In this document: positions 14,987-22,198 of the stretch, in pieces
Position numbering within the stretch: position 1 is the stretch's first letter
How the letters are laid out: each line of letters begins with the position of its first letter
NCBI GenBank assembly: GCA_902801765.1
Contig: CADCJO010000045.1
Coordinates: forward strand, 1-33,474
Direction: 5' to 3'
Source: an uncultured Eubacteriales bacterium
GTDB lineage: Bacteria > Bacillota > Clostridia > Christensenellales > Aristaeellaceae
DNA: 33,474 nt
Translations under genes and position numbers: made by a program
The notes under the pieces: generated by a model
Told to the model about the DNA's origin: nothing
Seen by the model: only the letters and a program-made list of their open reading frames with translations
The model's database searches: none

Positions 14987-16099
14987 ATGAAAATGAAATG
15001 GAACCGGACTGCCTGCGCGCTCCTCACCATGATTCTTTTGTTCGGTCTTGCCCTGCCTGCTGCGGCGGAAACGGATATAACGCTGAACACGTTTGCCAAG
15101 TACGCCAAAGTGCTGCAAGGGAAAGGTGCTTCCTTTAAAGATGGCTTGCCGGAAGTGCTGGAAGGGAAATCCGTCATTGCGGTTTACTACGATCTGAACG
15201 CCGAACCGCTGGAGCTGTCCACAAAGCTGCTGGCGGAAGAAGGGGATTACTGGATGATTCCCGAGGAACTCCTGGCGAAAGACATCAAGGAAGCGGACTG
15301 GGCGCTGCTGGTTTACGGCAAGCCAACAGGAGACAGCGAATGGCCGCTGGATGTTTTCTGCTTCGCGGTGGACATCAATCAAGGCATCTACTACGCGCCT
15401 TACGACATCTATTCCCGCGATACCTATATCGGGAACGAGGAGCGCACCTATGAGCTGAGCGGCACCTTCGCCGGGATGGACGAATTTGTTCTCAAACAGG
15501 CCATGGAAGCGCAGAACGGCGGTCAGTCGGCCCGTACGGCCCGGCAGGAAGAACCGGAGGAAGAAAACGAAATCGACGAATCCTACCAGCAGGCGATGCA
15601 ATACCTGAAGGAAGAAAAGTATTACAGTGCTTACGAGGCGTTCATGGACAGCAACGCAGCGGACGCTTACGCACAGGCGCAGAAGTGCAAAAAGTCCTGG
15701 CCGAAGAACGGTGAAGTGTGGCGCACCTCCGGCGGCAAGGGCGATCAGTTTGAATTCATCATCCGCGCGAATCAGAGCGACGACCATGCCATACTGCTGC
15801 GGTTCCTGCGCAAGGGTTACCCCATTTCGTATGTGTTCATCGGAGGCTCCGCGGAGGTGAAGGTCAATCTTCCCGCCGGAACGTATTCCATTAAATCCGG
15901 TGAAGGCAGCGATTGGTACGGAATCAAGGAATCGTTCGGCCGTTACGGCCACTATAAAACCATGACGATCAACGACAGCACCGAGGTCAAGCTGTCGGCC
16001 GGCTATTCCTATACCCTGACGCTGAACACCTCGGAAAGGAGCCCGGATTCGGATGCGGTAGGTTCGGAATATGAAAGCTGGGAAGACTTTTCTAAATAA
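14987..16099 (+). CDS. Exported protein of unknown function
   Basis: A 370-aa protein with a clear signal peptide (hydrophobic to about residue 24, cleavage likely at AAA-ET). Residues 26-175 form an unknown alpha/beta region. A charged linker with consecutive Glu follows (about 187-200), then a short TPR-like helical pair (SYQQAMQYLKEEKYYSAYEA). The C-terminal ~120 residues are beta-rich (VKVNLPAGTYSIKSGEGSDW). I do not recognise the family and see no catalytic motif. The start follows TAGGAGGA. The DUF218 gene begins about 100 bases later in the same direction and may be co-transcribed. Confidence 0.7.
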   Translation: MKMKWNRTACALLTMILLFGLALPAAAETDITLNTFAKYAKVLQGKGASFKDGLPEVLEGKSVIAVYYDLNAEPLELSTKLLAEEGDYWMIPEELLAKDIKEADWALLVYGKPTGDSEWPLDVFCFAVDINQGIYYAPYDIYSRDTYIGNEERTYELSGTFAGMDEFVLKQAMEAQNGGQSARTARQEEPEEENEIDESYQQAMQYLKEEKYYSAYEAFMDSNAADAYAQAQKCKKSWPKNGEVWRTSGGKGDQFEFIIRANQSDDHAILLRFLRKGYPISYVFIGGSAEVKVNLPAGTYSIKSGEGSDWYGIKESFGRYGHYKTMTINDSTEVKLSAGYSYTLTLNTSERSPDSDAVGSEYESWEDFSK

Positions 16100-16199
16100 T
16101 CCAGCGCCATGTTCGTTTTTCTCTTAAAAATGGCTGACCTGAAAATGAAGCCCGCCTCACTGTTGAAAATGGGCCTGACTGTGAATGAAGAAGGAAAAA

Positions 16200-17201
16200 A
16201 TGAAGGAAAAAAGGATAAAAACATTTTCCGGCCTGATTGCATCAACTCTGTTGATCGTTTCAATCTGTTCTGCGCCTATGACGGCGGAAGCTCAGATCAC
16301 CACGTCGGCTCGCACCTCGAAGCGTCCGGCCTATTCCCAGGGAATAACTGACACAGTGACCGTCCGCATTCCCACGGGTGATACAGTGACCATTCGCGTT
16401 CCCACAGCATCCAGGGAAAAGGTGATAACCAGCTCCCAGTCCAAAACCACCGCGGGAAAAACCGTGACCGGGAAAACGGGCAGTACCTCCGCGGCATCTG
16501 TCAGAAGCAGCACAGTAACCGTTAACACTCCCGCGGGCGAAGTGTTCTTTAGCGTTCCCACGGTTTCCAGACAAGCGGTGATGGCCGCCTCCCTTTCCAA
16601 AATCGCCACAGGCAAAACCGGCGTTTCTTCCGCCGTACCGGACACCAGCCCGGAAAAAACCGCGGCAGCGCCCATCTCATCCCGTGTCACCGCAAATTCG
16701 TCGAAAGACAGGGGAACATCTGCGTCTGCTGTAAAAAGGCAACAGCCTGCAATCAGCAATTCCAGCGATAACACCCTGTGCCTGGTAGTCCTGGGATTAC
16801 AGCTGAATCCAAGCGGAAGCATGCAGCCGGAGCTGATCGGGCGGCTGGAAACGATCAAAACCGCTGCCCAAAGCAATCCCCAGGCGATCATCGTCTGCAC
16901 CGGCGGGCACTCTGCCGAGGAAAACCGCGCTGTTTCAGAGGCAGGTCAGATGGCAAAATGGCTGCGCGAGAACGGTATTGATCCCAACCGCATTCTGGTG
17001 GAATCCAACGGCATGTCCACCCAGGACAACGCTGCCTATACTTTGAAGCTGCTGAAACAGTACCATCCCGAGGTCAGCCGGATCGCCATTTTCACCAGCG
17101 ATTACCATATGAAAGACGGGATAGAGCTCTTCACTGCTCAGGCTGCCCAGATAGGCAGCACCATCACCGTCACACCAGGCAGAGCCTGGAGTACCTGGTA
17201 A
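16200..17201 (+). CDS. Exported DUF218 (YdcF/SanA-like) protein
   Basis: A 333-aa protein with an N-terminal signal (MKEKRIKTFSGLIAS..., cleavage near AEA). Residues ~30-190 are Ser/Thr/Lys-rich and contain an imperfect internal duplication around the words TVRIPTG / TVTIRVPTASRE and TVNTPAG / FFSVPTVSRQ. Residues ~195-333 form a DUF218 domain (LVVLGLQLNPSGSM, IIVCTGGHSAEE, ESNGMSTQDNAAYTLKLL, IFTSDYHM). DUF218 proteins such as SanA and YdcF are tied to envelope integrity; the reaction is unknown. The ATG at 16200 is preferred because GAAGAAGGA lies six bases upstream; an in-frame ATG at 16185 is possible. Confidence 0.75.
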   Translation: MKEKRIKTFSGLIASTLLIVSICSAPMTAEAQITTSARTSKRPAYSQGITDTVTVRIPTGDTVTIRVPTASREKVITSSQSKTTAGKTVTGKTGSTSAASVRSSTVTVNTPAGEVFFSVPTVSRQAVMAASLSKIATGKTGVSSAVPDTSPEKTAAAPISSRVTANSSKDRGTSASAVKRQQPAISNSSDNTLCLVVLGLQLNPSGSMQPELIGRLETIKTAAQSNPQAIIVCTGGHSAEENRAVSEAGQMAKWLRENGIDPNRILVESNGMSTQDNAAYTLKLLKQYHPEVSRIAIFTSDYHMKDGIELFTAQAAQIGSTITVTPGRAWSTW

Positions 17202-17225
17202 GCGCTGACGGCTGGATTTTTCTTC

Positions 17226-17255
17226 TTGACAATATCATTTGCACGGGCGTATAAT
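17226..17255 (+). promoter_or_regulatory. Sigma-A promoter of the thrS T-box transcript
   Basis: TTGACA (17226-17231), 18-base spacer, TATAAT (17250-17255): both boxes are perfect consensus. Transcription should start near 17262. Confidence 0.88.
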
Positions 17256-17261
17256 AGCGGC

Positions 17262-17539
17262 ATCCCAGGAATGACGGAGAACACGTTTCTTCCTCACCGG
17301 CTCCAAGAGAGCGCGCGGTTGGTGCGAGCGCGCGAGCCGCGGACGAAATACCGCCTCCCGACCGACGGCGGCCCGCGCCCGTTACCGCGCGGCATCAAGG
17401 GGTCTGTTTTTCGATGGAGCGGCGAGAGGGATAAAGCCGTGAAGCAACGAAAAAACAGGCAACAAGGGTGGAACCGCGGGCGAATGAAATAACCATTCAC
17501 GCTCGTCCCTTCATTTCACATGACGGGACGGGCGTTTTT
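17262..17539 (+). ncRNA. T-box riboswitch, threonine-specific, upstream of thrS
   Basis: The leader contains the T-box core AAGGGTGGAACCGCGGG (17464-17480) and, upstream, a GC-rich stem I with the characteristic GGTTGGTGCGAG region (17328-17343). An ACC triplet (17350-17352) lies in the expected specifier position after GAAAT, matching threonine. A terminator follows at 17500-17539. When uncharged tRNA-Thr binds, the antiterminator using the T-box sequence should form and allow read-through into thrS. The specifier assignment is by position and by the downstream gene, not by a folded model. Confidence 0.88.
17500..17539 (+). terminator. T-box-controlled terminator
   Basis: CGCTCGTCCC (17500-17509) pairs with GGGACGGGCG (17525-17534) with one G-U pair, followed by five T. 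It competes with the antiterminator of the T-box leader. Confidence 0.85.
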
Positions 17540-17593
17540 ATATGCCCTCCCCAATGCCCAGGATTCGAAGCGCTGGAAGGAAAGGAAAGAGAA

Positions 17594-17705
17594 GAGAGTA
17601 CAGATTACAGAGTGCAGAGTACAGATGATATAGCGACCCAAGAAACGGAATGCGATATTGGATGGCAAAATCATCTGAATTCTGTACTCTGTACTCTGAA
17701 CTCTC
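17594..17705. repeat. Inverted-repeat element between T-box and thrS
   Basis: Two 36-base arms, 17594-17629 and 17670-17705, are inverted copies of each other at about 31 of 36 positions, with a 40-base centre. Each arm is itself built of short words related to AGAGTACAG. The element lies inside the thrS transcript, after the terminator and 55 bases before the start codon. It has no reading frame. It looks like a small non-autonomous mobile element or a tandem-word repeat that forms a large hairpin in the mRNA. Confidence 0.65.
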
Positions 17706-17759
17706 GTTCCCTCCCCCTCGCTGCTCCCGAATCCAAACAAACAGAATGGAGGAAGAACC

Positions 17760-19544
17760 ATGAAGATCATCTACAACGACGGCCATGTGGCCGAATGCCC
17801 CGAGGAATTGGAGCTGGAAGTGCTGCGTCACAGCGCGGCCCATATTATGGCCCAGGCCGTGAAGCGGCTGTATCCCAACGCCCACTTCGCCTATGGTCCC
17901 GCCACCGAAAAGGGCTTCCATTACGACATCGACCTGGGCGACGTGAAGCTCAGCGACGAAGACCTGCCCGCCATCGAAAAGGAAATGCAGAAGATCGTGA
18001 AGGAAAACCTGCCCTTCAAGGTCTATCCCCTGGCCCGGGACGAAGCGGTGAAGCTGATGCAGGAGCGCGGCGAAATCTACAAGGTGGAGCATATCGCCGA
18101 CCTGCCCGAGGACGCGGTCATCACCTTCTATCAGCAGGGCGAATACATCGATATGTGCGTGGGCCCACATCTGTGCTACACCAAGGCGCTCAAGGCCTTC
18201 AAGCTCATGAGCCTGTCCGGCGCGTACTGGAAGAACGACCAGAAAAACAAGATGCTCACCCGCCTGAACGGCACCGCCTTCCGCAACCAGGACGAGCTGG
18301 CCGCCTACCTCAAGGAAGTGGAAGAAGCCAAAGCCCGCGACCATCGCCGCATCGGCAAGGATATGCAGCTGTTCATGACCGACGATCTGGTCGGCAAGGG
18401 CCTGCCCATGTTCCTGCCCAAGGGCTACACCCTCTGGCAGCAGCTGGAAAACTACATCCGTGACAAGGAAGTCATGCTGGGCTACCAGCACGTGCTGACC
18501 CCCTGCGTGGGCACGGTGGATCTGTACAAGACCAGCGGCCACTGGGACCATTACAAGGACAACATGTTCCCCGCCATGGAAGTGGAGGGCGAAGCGTTCG
18601 TGCTGCGGCCCATGAACTGCCCGCACCACATGCGCATTTACGCCAACCGTCCCCACTCCTACCGCGACCTGCCCATCCGCATCGGCGAAATCGCCCACGA
18701 CTTCCGCTTTGAAGCCAGCGGCACCCTGAAGGGCATCGAGCGCGGCCGCCACTTCTGCCAGAACGACGCCCACCTGTTCGTGACGCCCGAGCAGATCAAG
18801 GACGAAGTCAGCGCGGTGTGCGATCTGATTTTCTCCACTTATAAGGATTTCGGCATCACGGACTACCGCTGCGTCCTTTCCCTGCGCGACCCGGAGGACA
18901 AGGTGAAGTATCACCAGGACGACGAAATGTGGAACAAGGCCGAGTCCGCCCTCCGCGAAGTGCTCACCGAGCTGGGCATCCACTTTACCGAAGAAATCGG
19001 CGAAGCCGCCTTCTACGGCCCCAAGCTGGACGTGAACGTGAAGCCCGCCGTCGGCGCGGAATACACGCTGAGCACCTGCCAGCTGGACTTCTGCCTGCCC
19101 GCCAAGTTTGACCTCAAGTATATCGACAAGGACGGCGTCGAAAAGACCCCCGTGGTGCTGCACCGCGCGATCCTGGGTTCCCTCGACCGCTTCATGGCCT
19201 ATCTGATCGAAGAAACCAAGGGCATCTTCCCCGTCTGGCTGGCCCCCGTACAGGTGAAGGTGCTGCCCGTTTCCGACAAGAGCATGGACTACGCCGAGAA
19301 GGTGTACGAATACTTCCGCAATAAGCGCTTCCGCGTGGAGCTGGACGACCGCAACGAAAAGATCGGTTATAAGATCCGCTACGCGCGCCAGGAGGACAAG
19401 GTGCCCTACATGATCATCATCGGTGAAAAAGAAATCGCCGAGGGTAACATCTCCGTCCGCGACCGCGAGACCGACCAGACCAACGTGTACTCCCTGGACG
19501 ACTTCGCCGCCAAGCTGACCGCGGATATTCAGGCCAGAAAATAA
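17760..19544 (+). CDS. thrS: Threonyl-tRNA synthetase lacking the TGS domain
   Basis: A 594-aa class II aminoacyl-tRNA synthetase that charges tRNA-Thr. The editing domain starts almost at the N-terminus: His24/His28 (HSAAH) and Cys133/His137 (CVGPH) correspond to the E. coli editing residues. The catalytic zinc ligands are Cys287 (MNCPHH), His338 (NDAHLF) and His468 (LHRAILG), with spacing close to E. coli (51 and 130 against 51 and 126). The C-terminal anticodon-binding domain is complete. Compared with E. coli (642 aa) about 49 residues are missing at the N-terminus: only MKIIYNDGHVAECPEE of the TGS domain remains. The start follows GGAGGAAGAACC, and no in-frame extension encodes a TGS domain. 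Confidence 0.95.
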   Translation: MKIIYNDGHVAECPEELELEVLRHSAAHIMAQAVKRLYPNAHFAYGPATEKGFHYDIDLGDVKLSDEDLPAIEKEMQKIVKENLPFKVYPLARDEAVKLMQERGEIYKVEHIADLPEDAVITFYQQGEYIDMCVGPHLCYTKALKAFKLMSLSGAYWKNDQKNKMLTRLNGTAFRNQDELAAYLKEVEEAKARDHRRIGKDMQLFMTDDLVGKGLPMFLPKGYTLWQQLENYIRDKEVMLGYQHVLTPCVGTVDLYKTSGHWDHYKDNMFPAMEVEGEAFVLRPMNCPHHMRIYANRPHSYRDLPIRIGEIAHDFRFEASGTLKGIERGRHFCQNDAHLFVTPEQIKDEVSAVCDLIFSTYKDFGITDYRCVLSLRDPEDKVKYHQDDEMWNKAESALREVLTELGIHFTEEIGEAAFYGPKLDVNVKPAVGAEYTLSTCQLDFCLPAKFDLKYIDKDGVEKTPVVLHRAILGSLDRFMAYLIEETKGIFPVWLAPVQVKVLPVSDKSMDYAEKVYEYFRNKRFRVELDDRNEKIGYKIRYARQEDKVPYMIIIGEKEIAEGNISVRDRETDQTNVYSLDDFAAKLTADIQARK

Positions 19545-19557
19545 ATTGTCAAATGCA

Positions 19558-19598
19558 AAAGCGGAGCTGCTCAAATGCAGCCCTGCTTTTTTGTTTTT
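19558..19598 (+). terminator. Intrinsic terminator of thrS
   Basis: AAAGCGGAGCTGC (19558-19570) pairs with GCAGCCCTGCTTT (19577-19589) with one mismatch and one wobble, followed by a long T-rich run to 19598. It begins 14 bases after the stop codon. Confidence 0.82.
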
Positions 19599-19651
19599 AT
19601 ACTGCTACCAGTGTCGTTGTCAAGGGCGAATTTCAAAGCCAGCGGGTAGGA

Positions 19652-19725
19652 GACGCTGGGGGCTGCGCGCCCCCAGACCTGCGCCAGGGCGGTGACCGCC
19701 CTGGACCCGCAACTGGCGATATTAC
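19652..19725 (+). repeat. Twin-hairpin repeat, copy A
   Basis: Hairpin 1: CTGGGGGC / GCCCCCAG (19656-19676). Hairpin 2: CCAGGGCGG-TGA-CCGCCCTGG (19684-19704). The unit ends in CTGGCGATATTAC. The same order, spacing and tail occur in the copy at 33402-33473, and an inverted relative lies at 20024-20077. Confidence 0.8.
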
Positions 19726-19730
19726 GTTGT

Positions 19731-19778
19731 CTGGATAAGCAGACAAGCTCCGCCCTGGATAAGCAGACAAGCTCCGCC
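19731..19778. repeat. Two tandem copies of a 24-base unit
   Basis: The unit CTGGATAAGCAGACAAGCTC plus CGCC occurs twice in a row without a difference (19731-19754 and 19755-19778). There are only two units with no spacer, so this is a local duplication, not a CRISPR. Confidence 0.9.
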
Positions 19779-19808
19779 TGCTGTGCTGGGGTGACAAAAA
19801 GTTTGAGG

Positions 19809-19933
19809 GCTTCTGGCCCAGGAAAGCCCGGGAACATCCGCAGGGGAAAGTAAACTTTCCCCTGCGGATGATTCCCTGGCTTTCCCCGAATGCGAAGCAT
19901 CCGGGTTGGCGGCTTCGCCGCCGGGCCAGAAGC
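19809..19933. repeat. Structured element with a four-way-junction pattern
   Basis: Outer arms GCTTCTGGCCC (19809-19819) and GGGCCAGAAGC (19923-19933) are perfect complements. Inside are three hairpins: a long one (GGAAAGCCCGGGAA and CATCCGCAGGGGAAAGT, 19821-19851, pairing with 19854-19885, one mismatch and one bulged base), a middle one (about 19886-19904, CCGAATGC / GCATCCGG, one mismatch) and GGCGGC-TTC-GCCGCC (19908-19922). No reading frame is convincing. It is either a nested set of inserted hairpin repeats or a folded RNA. Confidence 0.7.
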
Positions 19934-20023
19934 ACAACGGCACCAAGTAGGGCTTCGCGTTCTTCCCCGTATCAGCGGGAAGTAAGTTGGTTTTCCAATA
20001 CAAGCCAAATCCGCTACTGAGGT

Positions 20024-20077
20024 CCAGGAGATTTCATCTCCTGGTTCAGGGGTACAGGGGGCTGAACAAGCCCCCTG
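20024..20077 (-). repeat. Twin-hairpin repeat, inverted relative (copy C)
   Basis: CCAGGAGAT-TTC-ATCTCCTGG (20024-20044) and CAGGGGGCT-GAACA-AGCCCCCTG (20055-20077). Read on the minus strand the order is the same as in copy A: first a GGGGGC/GCCCCC-type hairpin, then a CCAGG...CCTGG hairpin with a three-base loop. The bases from 20078 to 20159, up to the end of recX, show no further feature. Confidence 0.65.
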
Positions 20078-20159
20078 CCTCGTCTTTGTTTTTCACCCTT
20101 CGCAACATGACTGTTAAGAATTAGGAAACTGTCAGCACAAAACACTTTACATGGATGAA

Positions 20160-20759
20160 TCAAACTTCCGTGACCGCTTCCTCCGCTGCCCGCCGGGCCA
20201 TGGCCCAGGCATAGCCCTTTCGCGTCAGCGATTGGGCGATTTTTTTCGGGTCACTTTGGAATTTTCGGCAGAAGCGCTTTGCCTGATCCAGGCATCGGCT
20301 GTATTCTTCTTTCTCGGGGATGGCGTCCAGGACAGCCTGGGCCTGTTCCCGGGAAACGCCCTTCATCCGCAATTCCTGGGCCACGCGGTTTTTTCCATAC
20401 TTCCGGCTGCGGCTGTGAGCCCACTGCTCGGCGAAACGCTCGTCGGACACCAGGCCATGAAGGCTCAGGGTGTCCAGCACCCGCTGGATGGTGGCATCGT
20501 CATAGCAGGAGCGGCGCAGGCGGGAACGAATCTCCTGTTCGCTGCGTTCCCGCAGGGCCAGAAATTTCATGGCCGCCTCCAGCGCATGGGGATAGCCCCG
20601 CTGGGCCATGAACATGCGATAGGCGTCCGCGTCCAAGGGCTGATTCACATGCAGCCGCTGTTCCAGATATAGGGCGGAAGGAATTTTCAGTACGTCCCCG
20701 CTCATGAATTTCACGGTCGTCACGCCGTGCTGCCGCTTAATTTCCGTGATGCGATCCAT
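20160..20759 (-). CDS. recX: RecX-family regulatory protein
   Basis: A 199-aa protein with the RecX three-helix repeats: ALEAAMKFLALRERSEQEIRSRL, then HGLVSDERFAEQWAHSR, KYGKNRVAQELRMKGV and a C-terminal DPKKIAQSLTRKGYAW repeat. RecX modulates RecA filaments in homologous recombination and DNA repair. About 60 N-terminal residues precede the repeats, as in Clostridia and Bacillus RecX, making it longer than the E. coli protein. The start follows GGGGGGAA. It begins two bases after the stop of the serine hydrolase gene, so the two are probably one transcript. recA is not in the window. Confidence 0.88.
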   Translation of the reverse strand: MDRITEIKRQHGVTTVKFMSGDVLKIPSALYLEQRLHVNQPLDADAYRMFMAQRGYPHALEAAMKFLALRERSEQEIRSRLRRSCYDDATIQRVLDTLSLHGLVSDERFAEQWAHSRSRKYGKNRVAQELRMKGVSREQAQAVLDAIPEKEEYSRCLDQAKRFCRKFQSDPKKIAQSLTRKGYAWAMARRAAEEAVTEV

Positions 20760-20761
20760 GC

Positions 20762-21895
20762 TTAATTTTCCCCCCAGAACAGTTTCAGAATAGAAAAATT
20801 GACATCCGCCAGCACCCCGCGACGCGCTTCGCTGGCCCCGGTGGTCATCAGGACGACGCCTTTTTCATGCGCGGGGTCAAAGAACAGCCCGTGCACCGCG
20901 CCGTAGGCCATGCCCTGGTGGCCGTACAAGGAACGTTCGCAAATCTTCGGTTCATCCAATACAAAGGTGCCAATGCCCTGAGAAAGATTCCGCGCCCGTT
21001 CGCCAAAGGGCGTAACGACCCGACGCATTTCGTTCAGACTTTCCCGGGTCAGAAAACCCGGCCTCATCCCGGCTATGCCCAGCTTTGCCAACTCCGGCGC
21101 GGATATGCACAAAGCCCCATGGGCCAGGTTGTAGTGCTTTTCCGGATTCACTTCCGCGGGGGGCAGAGGCCGTCCCCGGCGCTCAGCGGCGTTGAAATTG
21201 GGCGTTTTTGCGCGCGGCAGGATACGGATGGCGTCGGCTAAATCCCCTTCCGCCTTTTGCGGATAATAAGTGGCTGCGATGCCCAAGGGCTGGAAAACGG
21301 TTTCCTGCATGAGCGTTTCAAAGGCCGTCTGCACCGCTGTTTCCATTACTGCCCCGGCAATGCCCGCGCCGAAGTTGGAATACTCCCATAACGTCCCAGG
21401 CAGATGATCGGTGAAGCTGTCGCCCTGCAGCAGTTCAGTCATTGGTGCGCCCTTCGCAATGCCGCTGTTATAATCCGTGCCGTCGTGTATTCCCGCTGTG
21501 TGGGACAGCAGCATCCGCAGGGTGATGACTGTATCCGGCGCCTTGGGATGGCGGAGACTGAAGGGCAGATATTCGTTCACGTCCCTGTCCAGCTCTAGCC
21601 GTCCCCGCTCCATTAGCTTCATCGCGCCTAAAGCGGTTGCAAACTTGCTCACCGACGCGGCGCGGAACACGGTGTCCTGATTGACCAATCTATCCGGCGC
21701 GTGGGACACGCCGAAGGTCAGTGTATTCTGAACGCCCATTCCGTCAAACGAACACAGTGCCGCGCCGACGCACCGATGCTTCCGCAGAACGTCTTCAATG
21801 ATCCTGGTATCTGTTTTGGCAAAATTGGACGAATTGACCTTTCCTGTTTTCGGCAGAGCATGCAGCGCCAGGCGGTACAGTCCCCAATGCGTCAT
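20762..21895 (-). CDS. Serine hydrolase, class C beta-lactamase family
   Basis: A 377-aa protein with the penicillin-binding-protein/class C beta-lactamase fold. The catalytic SxxK is Ser81-Val-Ser-Lys84 (RAASVSKF), the second motif is YSN (EYSNFGAG, about residue 178), and the third appears as HQG (GHQGMAYG, near residue 325) in place of KTG. No signal peptide is visible, so it may be cytoplasmic. Such enzymes are esterases, D-peptidases or beta-lactamases; the substrate is open. The ATG at 21895 follows AGGAG. The frame is open for another 230 codons upstream, but that part lies opposite the coat genes and is not coding. recX follows directly. Confidence 0.82.
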   Translation of the reverse strand: MTHWGLYRLALHALPKTGKVNSSNFAKTDTRIIEDVLRKHRCVGAALCSFDGMGVQNTLTFGVSHAPDRLVNQDTVFRAASVSKFATALGAMKLMERGRLELDRDVNEYLPFSLRHPKAPDTVITLRMLLSHTAGIHDGTDYNSGIAKGAPMTELLQGDSFTDHLPGTLWEYSNFGAGIAGAVMETAVQTAFETLMQETVFQPLGIAATYYPQKAEGDLADAIRILPRAKTPNFNAAERRGRPLPPAEVNPEKHYNLAHGALCISAPELAKLGIAGMRPGFLTRESLNEMRRVVTPFGERARNLSQGIGTFVLDEPKICERSLYGHQGMAYGAVHGLFFDPAHEKGVVLMTTGASEARRGVLADVNFSILKLFWGEN

Positions 21896-21910
21896 AAAAA
21901 AAACACTCCT

Positions 21911-21940
21911 GTATAAAAAAGCAATTTCAGCGGCATACTG
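21911..21940 (+). promoter_or_regulatory. Sigma-G-like promoter of the coat gene pair
   Basis: GTATA (21911-21915), 18-base spacer, CATACTG (21934-21940). This fits the B. subtilis sigma-G pattern (GHATR, 17-18 bases, CATWHTA) except for the last base. It would start transcription near 21947, 30 bases before the first gene. Confidence 0.55.
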
Positions 21941-21976
21941 CTCCTGTACCCCGAAACAAAAAGGAGGGAAAGCAAT

Positions 21977-22186
21977 ATGCCCAACCAGAACGGATGCGCC
22001 TTGACCAGCAAAGACCTGAGCGTGCTGGAGGATCAGCTGACCCACGTGGCTATGAGCTGCCGCGTAGCCCAGCACCACGCCGAAGCGTTCCAGAACCCCC
22101 AATTGAAAGACCTGGCCGCCACTGTGGCCCAGCATCACCGCCAGCACTTTGACGCGCTCTTCGCGTTTCTGAACGGCTGTCAGTAA
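21977..22186 (+). CDS. Small coat-associated protein, 69 aa
   Basis: A 69-aa helical protein rich in His and Gln, with cysteines near both ends (NGCAL and NGCQ at the C-terminus). It reads as two helices (EDQLTHVAMSCRVAQHHAEAF and LAATVAQHHRQHFDALFAFL). It precedes a CotF-type gene by 12 bases and shares its promoter, as small companion proteins of CotF often do. A ferritin-like half-domain is also conceivable. The start follows AAGGAGGGAAAG, a very strong ribosome binding site. Confidence 0.65.
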   Translation: MPNQNGCALTSKDLSVLEDQLTHVAMSCRVAQHHAEAFQNPQLKDLAATVAQHHRQHFDALFAFLNGCQ

Positions 22187-22198
22187 GGAGGGAGCAGC

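Noticed and set aside
16109-16199. Small frame between the two exported protein genes (start at 16109)
   Set aside because: No ribosome binding site; it overlaps the signal peptide region of the DUF218 gene in another frame.
17538-19574. Long open frame on the minus strand opposite thrS
   Set aside because: Antisense composition only; thrS on the plus strand has all its catalytic residues, a promoter, a T-box and a terminator.
19731-19778. Tandem repeat considered as a CRISPR remnant
   Set aside because: Two identical 24-base units directly joined, with no spacers and no cas genes in the window.
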